Assembly (NCBI RefSeq): GCF_900142075.1
Contig: NZ_FQZO01000004.1
Span: forward strand, 1 to 64,000
DNA: 64,000 nt
DNA from: Clostridium amylolyticum
Lineage (GTDB): Bacteria; Bacillota; Clostridia; Clostridiales; Clostridiaceae
Direction: 5' to 3'
Shown piece after piece: positions 33,836 through 41,824 of the stretch. Under the pieces are notes generated by a model. The model did no database searches. It worked only from the letters and a program-made list of their open reading frames with translations, and was not told the DNA's origin. How positions within the stretch are numbered: the stretch's first letter is position 1; the number at the start of each line of letters is the position of its first letter. The translations under genes and the position numbers were made by a program.

Positions 33836-34035
33836 TTATCTATTTTTATACCTATCATAACTTCCTTTATATATCTCACTCTCAATATTTGTTCTTCTCA
33901 TTAAAAATAAATTTACTGGTTCATAAAAATTAACCTTTGCACTATTAACTCCATAGTATGAAACTTTGCTATTACTTTTTCTGCATTGTGATCTACAACA
34001 ACTTTATAAGAATATCTTTCATTTACTTAAACCAT
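33836..34035 (-). pseudogene. Broken small gene (frameshift and stop), unknown family
   Basis: Reading the minus strand from an ATG at 34035 gives MV, a TAA, then VNERYSYKVVVDHNAEKVIA. One base later in frame, the coding sense continues as KVSYYGVNSAKVNFYEPVNL and on to YKGSYDRYKNR and TAA at 33836-33838. The 200 bases are one short of 67 codons, matching a single-base loss in the Ala codon before KVSYYG. Both halves have amino-acid-like composition with no other stop. The family is not recognised; a second, shorter remnant of the same 3' end lies at 28805-28846. Confidence 0.6.
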
Positions 34036-34039
34036 ATAT

Positions 34040-34762
34040 CTATATGTATTTAAGCAATTCCGAAACACATGATATTTCAATATCCGGTACAATTTCACTA
34101 TTTATTCTGTTATTTTTATGATTAAGCCAAATTGTTTTCATTCCCAAATCTAATGCCGGTTTAATATCACTTTCTAAATTATCCCCCACCATTACAGCTT
34201 CTACTGGTGTAATTTTCATTGTTTCAAAAGCAGTTTTAAAAATTTCTTTATTGGGCTTACCAATCCTTAATGAGTAACTAAATGTAAAACTGTCAATTAA
34301 ATCATAGATACTTGCTTTTTTAAAACATTCTTTCATAACCTCATCATAATAACAAGTATTTGATATAACTCCTATTTTAAAGCCCTTATCTTTTATTGTT
34401 TTTAAAGTATCATATATATCCTTTTCAAAATATACTTGTTCCCTATAATCTGTATAGAATAAATTAATCGCTTCTATGCATTGCTCTAATTTAAGACTAA
34501 ATTCATATTTGTGAAGAAAATTATTTAGAAAATCTTCTATTGGGTACTCTGTAAGTGTTACTCTTCTCTCTTTTATCCCTTCCATCCAATTTTCATAAAA
34601 TCCTTGCTTTACTTCATCAAGTTTAATCTTTGTATTAAACTTATTTAGATATTCAGTTAAATATATTAAACCTTGCATATCTTTTTCATCATCTGATTTT
34701 CCATAATGAAAATGTAATAAAGTATTACCCATATCAAAAAATATTACCTTAACCACATCCAT
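34040..34762 (-). CDS. HAD-family hydrolase
   Basis: 240 residues. Motif I is FFDMGNTL (nucleophile Asp10), motif II ISNT, motif III Lys in GKPNKEIFKTAF, motif IV MVGDNLESDIKPALDLGM. The second acid of the common DxDxT signature is Gly here (DMGNT), which occurs in some HAD branches and may change the reaction. Probably a small-molecule phosphatase. Start after GAGGTGAAATT. Confidence 0.88.
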   Translation of the reverse strand: MDVVKVIFFDMGNTLLHFHYGKSDDEKDMQGLIYLTEYLNKFNTKIKLDEVKQGFYENWMEGIKERRVTLTEYPIEDFLNNFLHKYEFSLKLEQCIEAINLFYTDYREQVYFEKDIYDTLKTIKDKGFKIGVISNTCYYDEVMKECFKKASIYDLIDSFTFSYSLRIGKPNKEIFKTAFETMKITPVEAVMVGDNLESDIKPALDLGMKTIWLNHKNNRINSEIVPDIEISCVSELLKYI

Positions 34763-34833
34763 AATTTCACCTCAATTTATATTAATTTACTTCCATATAA
34801 TTTACTATTAAAGCTCAATATAAATATTAAGAA

Positions 34834-35022
34834 TTAACAATTTAATTCCTCTTCCAACCCATTATTCCTAATACTTAAATTATATTTTTCTCCTTCCATG
34901 GTATTTATATATTCCATAGAATAAAGATTTGTAAAGTCCTGACCTAAATCCATGTGCGCAAGTAAATGATATAAAATATCTATATGGAGTGTAGTTTCAA
35001 AATGAAAAGTCTCATTGGACAA
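34834..35022 (-). CDS. Unknown small protein, 62 residues
   Basis: TTG start at 35022, 6 bases after AAGGAGGAG; the longer frame from 35061 has no binding site. The product is acidic and His/Glu-rich at the start (SNETFHFETTLHIDILYHLL), without membrane segments or signal. Not recognised. It diverges from ytaF, 91 bases away. Confidence 0.55.
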   Translation of the reverse strand: MSNETFHFETTLHIDILYHLLAHMDLGQDFTNLYSMEYINTMEGEKYNLSIRNNGLEEELNC

Positions 35023-35113
35023 TATATTCTCCTCCTTATGAATATAACATTCAATCACCATATAAATTACATGCCATATATTAGAAAGTAGGTGATAGGA
35101 AAGGAGAACCTAT

Positions 35114-35728
35114 ATGGCATTAATTTTGTCTGCTCTGTTGTTTAGCTTGTCCTCTAATTTAGATAATATAGTAGTAGGTATGGCTTATGGCATTAAAAAA
35201 ATAAAAATAAGTATAATTTCAAATATTATAATAGCTATCATATCTTCTACAGGGACATTTTTATCTATGAATTTAGGGATTTATATATCAGAAATTTTGC
35301 CTTACTCCGTAACTAATAGGTTAGGTGCTTCCGCTATTATTATCTTGGGAATATATTTTATAACCCAAAGTATAATAAAGCTTATAAATAATAAAAGTTC
35401 CAAGGAGCTTGCTTTAAAAGATATCACAGATATGGTGGAATACGCAGAAAAATCAGATTTAGATCATTCTGGAGATATTAGCATGAAGGAATCTATATTT
35501 GTAGCCTTTGGTTTAACTTTTAATAACCTAGGAAACGGAATAGTAGCCAGTATAACTGGAGTTAATATTAAAATCACTGTGATTTCTACATTTATATTAA
35601 GTATTGTTACTATTATCTTTGGAGAAGCTGTAGGTAATCATGTATTAGGTAAATTTTTAGGCAAATATTCACCATTATTTTCAGGTATATTACTGATAAT
35701 ACTTGGTATTATTGAGTTTCTTAATTAA
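35114..35728 (+). CDS. ytaF: Sporulation membrane protein YtaF
   Basis: 204 residues with six hydrophobic segments, related to the MntP/DUF204 cation exporters. Family signs are ALILSALLFSLSSNLDNIVVG and AFGLTFNNLGNGIVASITG, two internally related halves each with an Asn/Asp in the membrane. A middle loop is charged (EKSDLDHSGDISMKE). In spore formers ytaF is linked with sporulation; transport of a divalent metal is an inference. Binding site AAAGGAGA. Ends at a strong shared terminator. Confidence 0.88.
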   Translation: MALILSALLFSLSSNLDNIVVGMAYGIKKIKISIISNIIIAIISSTGTFLSMNLGIYISEILPYSVTNRLGASAIIILGIYFITQSIIKLINNKSSKELALKDITDMVEYAEKSDLDHSGDISMKESIFVAFGLTFNNLGNGIVASITGVNIKITVISTFILSIVTIIFGEAVGNHVLGKFLGKYSPLFSGILLIILGIIEFLN

Positions 35729-35729
35729 T

Positions 35730-35767
35730 ATACAGAGGAATGTTTCTATAAACCCATTCCTCTGTAT
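35730..35767. terminator. Bidirectional terminator between ytaF and comFB-like gene
   Basis: Thirteen-base perfect arms ATACAGAGGAATG/CATTCCTCTGTAT, 12-base loop, T-rich run TTTTCTTTTC on the right. Confidence 0.93.
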
Positions 35768-35785
35768 TTTCTTTTCAGTAGAATA

Positions 35786-36049
35786 TTATGCATGTCTTGG
35801 ATTTTCAGATACAATATTTATTGCTATAACTATCTCTTTTACTATATCCATTTTGAATTGAGTAATAAGCTCATTGGTTTTAATATATAATAATCCTTTT
35901 TCACTAACGGAATATTTAGGTGGAATCCTGTTTAATGCTATTGCTTTTATATCTTCCACACACATAGGGCATTTACAAATATCTGTATACTCATTTAAGA
36001 TTTCTGGTACTAGTCTTTCCACCACATCTTCAATATAGTTTTTAATCAT
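35786..36049 (-). CDS. Late competence development protein ComFB-like
   Basis: 87 residues. IKNYIEDVVERLVPEIL followed by CKCPMCVEDIKAIALN (Cys25, Cys27, Cys30) and PPKYSVSEKG matches the ComFB family, helical zinc-binding domains. Some ComFB-type domains are reported to bind cyclic dinucleotides. Its role here is not known. It does not lie in a competence operon. Start after AGAGGTGG. Confidence 0.87.
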   Translation of the reverse strand: MIKNYIEDVVERLVPEILNEYTDICKCPMCVEDIKAIALNRIPPKYSVSEKGLLYIKTNELITQFKMDIVKEIVIAINIVSENPRHA

Positions 36050-36107
36050 TTATTCCACCTCTTCTAAAAATTGTAGATCTTTATTTAAGTTAATTATCCG
36101 TATAGTA

Positions 36108-36995
36108 TTATTTACTTAATTCATAGTAATTCATGGTGCTTGTTTCCTGGAAGCCACAGGATTTATATAGATTCAAAGCCCTTTTATTTGTCACTACTAC
36201 CTGGAGCATTATGTCTTTTAAATTCTGTTCTTTTAACTTTTCTATAGCGCTAATTAATAAATCTCTTCCATAGCCCTTTCCTCTATATTCTGGTAAAATA
36301 CCTAGCCCGTATATGCCTCCTACCTGCCCATTTATTCCTAGATGAACTTTTCCTATAATCTTACCCTTTACTTCAGCTATATAAATGGTGGTTCCTAGCT
36401 TTTCTTCTTCTTCAGGAATAATAGTAACCTCTTCCTTAAATTCAATATTAAAATATATAGAATTTTGCCATGCGATTTCTTTAGCATCAGCATTGGTGGC
36501 TTTTCTTAAGATTAATCTAGGGGTAGAAGTATTTTCTTTTGTATTACTCTTCAAAAACATCTCATATTCTGAATTGCCATAAATGGCACCAGTAGAGTTA
36601 ATAAACTCCATCCCTGATGTAGAATTATTATCACTTAGTAGCAGCATCTTTTGTGTTTTTCTTTTTTCCCATTCATCTTTTACTAAAGAGAATAGTTTTT
36701 TAAATACACCCATCCTTCTATATTTAGGATGCACCATGCCATTTACTTCTAAGGCCTCGCCTCCAAAGTCGCATATACCTATATAACCAATGAGCTTATC
36801 TTCCTCATAATACATAAATTCATTAATAGCATCTAATTTATGCTTATCCTCGCCTTTTTTAAGCTTATAATCCAATTCTAATTTTAAAGCAATTTTATAC
36901 TCTTCTAAACAAAGCTTTTCAAGTGCATTTATATCTTTATAATCCTTTTTATCTATTCTGTCTTTTAATTTTATATAGCAGCTTTTTCTTTCCAT
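36108..36995 (-). CDS. Tandem GNAT N-acetyltransferase
   Basis: 295 residues with two GNAT domains. The first has VHPKYRRMGVFKKLFSLV (about 80-97) and the second ILPEYRGKGYGRDLLISAIE (about 223-242), with IMLQVVVTNKRALNLYKSCG closing it. The second motif is nearer to the consensus, so it is more likely to be the active one. ATG at 36995 follows GAGGGGTATT, better placed than the upstream start codons. Confidence 0.87.
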   Translation of the reverse strand: MERKSCYIKLKDRIDKKDYKDINALEKLCLEEYKIALKLELDYKLKKGEDKHKLDAINEFMYYEEDKLIGYIGICDFGGEALEVNGMVHPKYRRMGVFKKLFSLVKDEWEKRKTQKMLLLSDNNSTSGMEFINSTGAIYGNSEYEMFLKSNTKENTSTPRLILRKATNADAKEIAWQNSIYFNIEFKEEVTIIPEEEEKLGTTIYIAEVKGKIIGKVHLGINGQVGGIYGLGILPEYRGKGYGRDLLISAIEKLKEQNLKDIMLQVVVTNKRALNLYKSCGFQETSTMNYYELSK

Positions 36996-37033
36996 AATAC
37001 CCCTCATCAATCCCCTATCACTCTATTTTTTAT

Positions 37034-37594
37034 TTAAGTATTTAAGTACATCTTCCCTTTTCTAAAAGCCCCAGCAATAAATAACACTGCAAAAAGTCTT
37101 ATAATCAAAACTACTATCATGAACATGCTGAAGTCTGAAGGAAGATTTATGGAAAAAGGAATATAGAATATTGTTATTAAGGAAACTATAAAATAAAATT
37201 TAAAGCGAGACTCTATTGATTTTTCATACTCCCGTAAACCTCTTTCCTTACATAGTTCATATATGCCCTTACTTATTATATATATCAAGTATAAATTAAT
37301 TACAGAAGCTGCTGCTTCTATAATCATGGGTATCAATCTTATATCATGAATTTCTCCTAATAGAATGTTATTATTAGGATAATGTATTATACTCTTTATA
37401 GTTAGCAACACAAGTATAAGGGCCGGCATTTTTCCTTTTTCAAAAAACTTATTTTGAGGTGTTAAAATGCTCAAGCCAGCATAAATAAACATATATCCAA
37501 TAAAATCTGGAAGTATATTTATAAAGCCTAGATTTAAGTCAAAGATAATAAATAACATGCCAATAAATATTTTATTGTAGCCTGACTCGTACAT
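37034..37594 (-). CDS. Polytopic membrane protein, 186 residues
   Basis: Five to six hydrophobic helices (FIGMLFIIFDLNLGFINIL, IGYMFIYAGLSIL, MPALILVLLTIKSII, VINLYLIYIISKGIYEL, FIVSLITIFYIPF, MFMIVVLIIRLFAVLFI). Family not recognised. One base separates it from the upstream 37596 gene, so they form an operon. Binding site AAGGAGGGG. Confidence 0.75.
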   Translation of the reverse strand: MYESGYNKIFIGMLFIIFDLNLGFINILPDFIGYMFIYAGLSILTPQNKFFEKGKMPALILVLLTIKSIIHYPNNNILLGEIHDIRLIPMIIEAAASVINLYLIYIISKGIYELCKERGLREYEKSIESRFKFYFIVSLITIFYIPFSINLPSDFSMFMIVVLIIRLFAVLFIAGAFRKGKMYLNT

Positions 37595-37595
37595 T

Positions 37596-38423
37596 TTACT
37601 CCCCTCCTTTTGAATTCTTCAATGTTTTAATATCATAATTATGAGGAGAGTAACTATTATATCCTAAATAGCAAGTAGTTACCCCTTTATTGCCCTGGAA
37701 ATCTTCCGTTAAAATATCCAAGGTAAATAAATAAGCATTGTTTTTTCTTATATCATTTTTATTAAATTTAAATGCATAACTTATATCAAAGGGTTCTCCT
37801 TTTTTTAGATTAATAGGAAAAGTAATATCAGAAAGATTCTTTCCTTCAATACTTACTCGAAGTACATCTTTTATCTCTTCATAAATTTTACCCTTTATTC
37901 CTATAACCTTAATATCTCTATCAGCATTAAATAATTGACTTCCTGTGTAATCACTGCTGCCTGTAGTACCAAATGTTTTTAAATGGTTCTCTTTAGTTTC
38001 ATCGCTATGGATATATATTTTTCCTAAATCCACATTAATATTTTTTCCATTAGATAGCATAACCTCTGCTTTTGTAATAAGCTTATTTTGAAATTCCTTT
38101 GGAAGGACATTCATATTTTCATTCGGAAAATCAATTTTTATAGTTTTTAATGCATAATATCTTCTGTCGGTATTTTGAGATAATTCACTACAATAGAATT
38201 GCCGTCCTATTTCAGGAAACATTATAGATATAACCCTATCCTTTGAATTTATATTATCAATATAAGATAACCTAAACTCCCCCCTACTATTATCAATGTC
38301 ATAATAATGTTTCATAAACAAAGGTTCTTTTAGAATTTGATTTTTGTAATAGATTATATTCCCTGTCCAAGTTAGTATAAATAATATAAGCCCACAAGTA
38401 ACAAGCTTTTTATTAAACTTCAT
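37596..38423 (-). CDS. Membrane-anchored extracellular protein, 275 residues
   Basis: N-terminal signal-anchor at about 5-25 (KLVTCGLILFILTWTGNIIYY), then a soluble beta-rich region outside the cell with strands such as VLRVSIEGKNLSDITFPI and AYLFTLDILTEDFQG. No catalytic motif seen and no family recognised. First gene of a pair with the 37034 membrane protein; the two products may act together at the membrane. Confidence 0.72.
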   Translation of the reverse strand: MKFNKKLVTCGLILFILTWTGNIIYYKNQILKEPLFMKHYYDIDNSRGEFRLSYIDNINSKDRVISIMFPEIGRQFYCSELSQNTDRRYYALKTIKIDFPNENMNVLPKEFQNKLITKAEVMLSNGKNINVDLGKIYIHSDETKENHLKTFGTTGSSDYTGSQLFNADRDIKVIGIKGKIYEEIKDVLRVSIEGKNLSDITFPINLKKGEPFDISYAFKFNKNDIRKNNAYLFTLDILTEDFQGNKGVTTCYLGYNSYSPHNYDIKTLKNSKGGE

Positions 38424-38561
38424 TATGTCCCTCCATATTATCGTTATAATCTTAACAAGTTTTAATAATAGATTATAAAGTTACTCATAATCTACCATAT
38501 TATATTTTCTATATATTTTCTTAAATTCCTCTATTTACAATAAAAGTTGTTAAAATAATAA

Positions 38562-38582
38562 AGGGTAGCTATTAGCTACCCT
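38562..38582 (-). terminator. Terminator after the amidase gene
   Basis: AGGGTAGCTA / TAGCTACCCT, 10-base arms meeting around a single T, 5 bases from the amidase stop, followed on the minus strand by TTATTATTTT. Confidence 0.85.
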
Positions 38583-38586
38583 AATC

Positions 38587-39456
38587 TTATAAGCCTAGCA
38601 GTTTTCTCCAAGTATTTTTACCTACTATGCCGTCTGCTATTAAATTATTATCCTTTTGAAATTGCATTACAGCTTGTTTAGTTTCTTGTCCAAAAATTCC
38701 GTCCGCTCCATAATTTAATGAATAGCCTAAGGATATGAGCTTTTTCTGAATCCATTTAGTTATATTTCCTTTAGCACCTTGTCTTACTGTGGGAGCTGCT
38801 GCCAAGGTTTTAGGTCCGGCAATATTGTCTACTACTAGATTTCCAAAGCCCTGCTTGTTTATCTCCTCTTGAAGCTCACTTATGGTAACTTCTACTACTG
38901 GTGGAGGCTCAGGTGTTACTATCCCACCATTGCCTATTCCTAAATGATCTACCACAGCCAGGGTAATCTGTTTTATTATACTATCCTTATGCTTATCTAA
39001 GAACTCCATATCTGAAGCATTGTCTATAAACCCTAGCTCTACAAGAGACGCTATAGCCACAGTATATTTTAGCACATAAAATCCTGCGGACTTTATGCCT
39101 CTATCACTAGTAGCCAATCCATTAGTTACAAGAGAATTTTGAATGGCAGAAGCAAAAGACTTTCCCTTTTCACTATTGTAATAATAGTAGGTCTCTAAGC
39201 CTGTTCCCCCTCCACTGTTTATATGAATAGCTAGGAAATAATCACAGTTATTGTTATTGCTTATATTTGCTCTTTCCTCTAGTGATACATCAACATCGCT
39301 GGTTCTTGTATATATAACTTCTACCCCATTATAAGCTTGTAAATTAGCCCCTACTCCTAAAGCAAAAGCAAGGGTATAATCCTTTTCTAGTCTACCACTG
39401 CCTACAGCTCCTGAATCATTTCCACCATGCCCGGCATCAACACAAATTTTAACCAT
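38587..39456 (-). CDS. N-acetylmuramoyl-L-alanine amidase with peptidoglycan-binding domain
   Basis: 289 residues. Amidase_3 domain 1-175: zinc ligands His10 in DAGHGGNDSGAVG, Glu24 in RLEKDY and a His in FLAIHINSGG, with catalytic Glu in LVELGFIDN. A proline-rich linker (GGIVTPEPPPVVEV) leads to a C-terminal PG_binding_1 domain of about 70 residues (WIQKKLISLGYSLNYGADGIFG...). It cuts the amide between MurNAc and L-Ala. It has no signal peptide, as is common for clostridial or phage-type amidases, so release may need lysis, a holin or the mother cell. ATG placed 8 bases after AAGGAGGT. Confidence 0.92.
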   Translation of the reverse strand: MVKICVDAGHGGNDSGAVGSGRLEKDYTLAFALGVGANLQAYNGVEVIYTRTSDVDVSLEERANISNNNNCDYFLAIHINSGGGTGLETYYYYNSEKGKSFASAIQNSLVTNGLATSDRGIKSAGFYVLKYTVAIASLVELGFIDNASDMEFLDKHKDSIIKQITLAVVDHLGIGNGGIVTPEPPPVVEVTISELQEEINKQGFGNLVVDNIAGPKTLAAAPTVRQGAKGNITKWIQKKLISLGYSLNYGADGIFGQETKQAVMQFQKDNNLIADGIVGKNTWRKLLGL

Positions 39457-39570
39457 AGTGGTCAACCTCCTTATATTGGTTTACTTTATTCTTATCTTTA
39501 GTAGTATCAAGATATTTTCTTTCAATACCTCTTCCTTTTATAATATTATTTCTAGTCACTTCTAGTGCAA

Positions 39571-39624
39571 TATTTAATGCATATATATTAATTTTACCTC
39601 CCATTAATATATATGCATTAAATA
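39571..39624. repeat. Perfect 22-base inverted repeat with an SD-like loop
   Basis: Arms 39571-39592 and 39603-39624 are exact complements rich in A and T (core TTAATGCATATATATTAAT). The 10-base loop reads GGGAGGTAAA on the minus strand, a ribosome binding site-like sequence, but only a 2-codon frame follows. It has no U-run typical of a terminator. It lies in the 282 bases between the alpha/beta hydrolase stop and the amidase start, which otherwise hold no gene. Confidence 0.88.
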
Positions 39625-39738
39625 ACTATTTTCAGTAATAAATAAAAACACCATAAAATCCAATTCTGAATAATACGGTATTTTAAGAATTTACTGCATC
39701 TCACTATTTACATTAAGAAATTTTAATTTGCAAAAACT

Positions 39739-40554
39739 TTATTTCTCAATAAAATTTATCAATTCTTTATTGAATTTATCTCGTTCATCATAAAACAATC
39801 CATGACCGCTATATATAAATTGTACAAGCTTTGAATTTTTAATGCATTGATTTTGCACTTGAGCTAGTGGGAATAAAACAATTTTGTCATGAATTCCATG
39901 AAGAATTAATGTTGGAACATTTATTTTTTCTAAGTCAGAAAACAGTCTTTCTTCACCTAACCATGTATTTGCAATGGCTGCAGTAGACCAACCTGCTGCC
40001 TGTAGTCCTAATTGAAAAAACCAATCTGAGAATGGCTCGCTTATACTCTGAAAGAAAAATGTATCTCCGAAATTGCGTAGCATTTTGGGACGATCACTAT
40101 ATGTCCCTCTAATAATGTCATTTACAGCATCTTTTTCTAAACCATATGGGAAATTATCGCGTTTAATGAGGCTAGGGGCTGCAGCTGCAAAAAGCGCCAG
40201 CTTAGATACTCCATACCCATGATGCCTTGCCATGTAGCGAATTGCAATAGCTCCCCCGGTGGAATGGCCAGCAATGGTGAAGTCCTGTAAATTAAATGCC
40301 TCAACTACACACCTAACATCATCTGACAATGTATCGTAATCGTAACCTTCCCAAGGCTTATCTGATTTTCCAAATCCTCTAGTGTCTAATCCTATGCATC
40401 TAATCCCTCTCCTTGGAAGCTGATCAAACTGATACTCAAAGAGCTTATGACTTCCAGGCCAACCATGCAAAAACAATATAGTATTCTTTCCTTGGGGGTT
40501 AATATCCTCCACATAAACTTTAACATTTGATTCTACCTTTATATAATATCCCAT
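39739..40554 (-). CDS. Alpha/beta hydrolase
   Basis: 271 residues. Oxyanion region FLHGWPGSHKLF, nucleophile elbow AGHSTGGAIAI with Ser near residue 96, an acid in LHGIHDKIV near 220 and catalytic His in SGHGLFYDERD near 250. HGWPG plus DTRGFGKSDKP is typical of the haloperoxidase/epoxide hydrolase/esterase group. Substrate unknown. Start after GGAGGCGCTAC. Single gene. Confidence 0.9.
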   Translation of the reverse strand: MGYYIKVESNVKVYVEDINPQGKNTILFLHGWPGSHKLFEYQFDQLPRRGIRCIGLDTRGFGKSDKPWEGYDYDTLSDDVRCVVEAFNLQDFTIAGHSTGGAIAIRYMARHHGYGVSKLALFAAAAPSLIKRDNFPYGLEKDAVNDIIRGTYSDRPKMLRNFGDTFFFQSISEPFSDWFFQLGLQAAGWSTAAIANTWLGEERLFSDLEKINVPTLILHGIHDKIVLFPLAQVQNQCIKNSKLVQFIYSGHGLFYDERDKFNKELINFIEK

Positions 40555-40698
40555 GTAGCGCCTCCATTAAAAATATCTATATATAAGTTTATTCCTTTTA
40601 CATCTAAATAATTAGCAATCTAAACTATTTGTACATTCCTTATTATTTAGTTATAAGAAATATAATTAGAGGTACAATACTTATATATAAACAAGAAA

Positions 40699-40719
40699 GC
40701 CCTGGATTGCATCCAGAGC
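40699..40719 (-). terminator. Terminator after the DUF3862-like gene
   Basis: GCcCTGGAT / ATCCAGaGC with a TGC loop, 6 bases after the stop, followed on the minus strand by TTTCTTGTTT. A T-run on the other side (TATTTTTATTT) makes it bidirectional in shape. Confidence 0.8.
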
Positions 40720-40724
40720 TATTT

Positions 40725-41321
40725 TTATTTTAAATTGAATTGGGATTTAAGAGATAACTTTCCACCTGTGAAAGTAGCATTCATGTTTGAACCACCTTTA
40801 TTGGTCCATGAATACATTATGGATTCAATCTTTCCTATTTTACTATGAGATATAAGTTCTCCTTCTCCTAAAATAGCTTTCACTTGGTCATATGACATAC
40901 CTTCTTTAACTTGGTTATATTTATCCATATTTACGTCTGCATTACCTTCTTTTAAACCAAGCTGGGTTTTGTTTGTTACGACTTTATTTTGTATTGTAAC
41001 ATTCATGGTAGATAAACCTTTACCTTTCCATGCATACATTGCTGTTTTTGTTCCGCCAATTTCTGATGAGGTTTCTTCTTTACCCTCACCAAGAAGTTTA
41101 TTTACGTTTTCAAGCGAATCACCCATTTTTATATTTAAGAAGTTCTCATAGGTAATTTTGGTATCTTCTTTTTTTTCTTCCTTTTTAGTGCTTTCTTTTT
41201 TAGTAGAATTAGCTGCTAAATCTTTCTCGTCTTTCTTACCACCATTTGTACTTAAGGCAACAATTCCTATAATAACAATAATAGCCCATAACCACCACTT
41301 TTTATATATTGGTTTTTTCAT
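40725..41321 (-). CDS. Membrane-anchored protein with two DUF3862-like repeats
   Basis: 198 residues. Signal-anchor at about 8-25 (WWLWAIIVIIGIVALSTNG), a Lys/Glu-rich linker, then two copies of a 70-residue domain: NIKMGDSLENVNKLLGEGK and QVKEGMSYDQVKAILGEGEL, each followed by MYAWKGKG/MYSWTNKG. This is the BLIP/DUF3862-like fold found in surface proteins of Firmicutes; function unknown. ATG at 41321 follows GAGGAGG; the longer upstream frame is not supported. Confidence 0.8.
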   Translation of the reverse strand: MKKPIYKKWWLWAIIVIIGIVALSTNGGKKDEKDLAANSTKKESTKKEEKKEDTKITYENFLNIKMGDSLENVNKLLGEGKEETSSEIGGTKTAMYAWKGKGLSTMNVTIQNKVVTNKTQLGLKEGNADVNMDKYNQVKEGMSYDQVKAILGEGELISHSKIGKIESIMYSWTNKGGSNMNATFTGGKLSLKSQFNLK

Positions 41322-41542
41322 AATATTACCTCCTCTGTATGTATGCTTACAGTTATAATTGTAAACCATTTGTTAATTATTTCAAGAGTTTCGATAAAAC
41401 AATACATAATATTACATATATAAATCTGATAAATATATAAATAATTATAATACCTCTTATATTTAATTTTTATATGATGATTAGTAGGGATTTATGTAGG
41501 TTTAAACTTACGGTTTTTTAACTATATTTTGAGAGCTAATGT

Positions 41543-41572
41543 AAAAGCACTTGAATCTAATCAAGTGCTTTT
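41543..41572 (-). terminator. Terminator overlapping the end of the 53-residue gene
   Basis: Twelve-base perfect arms AAAAGCACTTGA/TCAAGTGCTTTT with a 6-base loop that contains the TAG stop of the gene (41557-41559). T-rich sequence follows on the minus strand only weakly (TACATTAGC). Confidence 0.7.
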
Positions 41573-41718
41573 GAAATCCTATTTTCACATATTTTTTTCT
41601 TTAAGATTTCTGAAAACGATCTATCTTTATCATAAGCCTTTTCCTTTTTTATTGTGGGTTCAACTCTTCCTCTTTGATAATAGTATTTATCCACTTCTAT
41701 CACTTTATTAACTCTCAT
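41557..41718 (-). CDS. Small charged protein, 53 residues
   Basis: ATG at 41718 lies 8 bases after GGAGGG. The product (MRVNKVIEVDKYYYQRGRVE then KKEKAYDKDRSFSEILKKKI) is strongly charged, has no membrane part and looks helical at its C-terminus. The SFSEILKK pattern recalls small flagellar or export chaperone-type proteins of clostridia, a weak similarity. The stop codon lies in the loop of a perfect hairpin. Confidence 0.6.
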   Translation of the reverse strand: MRVNKVIEVDKYYYQRGRVEPTIKKEKAYDKDRSFSEILKKKICENRISKALD

Positions 41719-41824
41719 ATTAAAATCCCTCCATATATTCATACGTAAGTCTTTTAATATTTAATGGGGTAACTAAGCTTTAATATCGCTTGTAATTTGG
41801 AAAAGTTTTTGTATATTAAATATA

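Noticed and set aside
38587..39456. Part of a prophage, as phages carry such amidases.
   Set aside because: No holin, tail, capsid or integrase genes nearby; a host autolysin is equally consistent.
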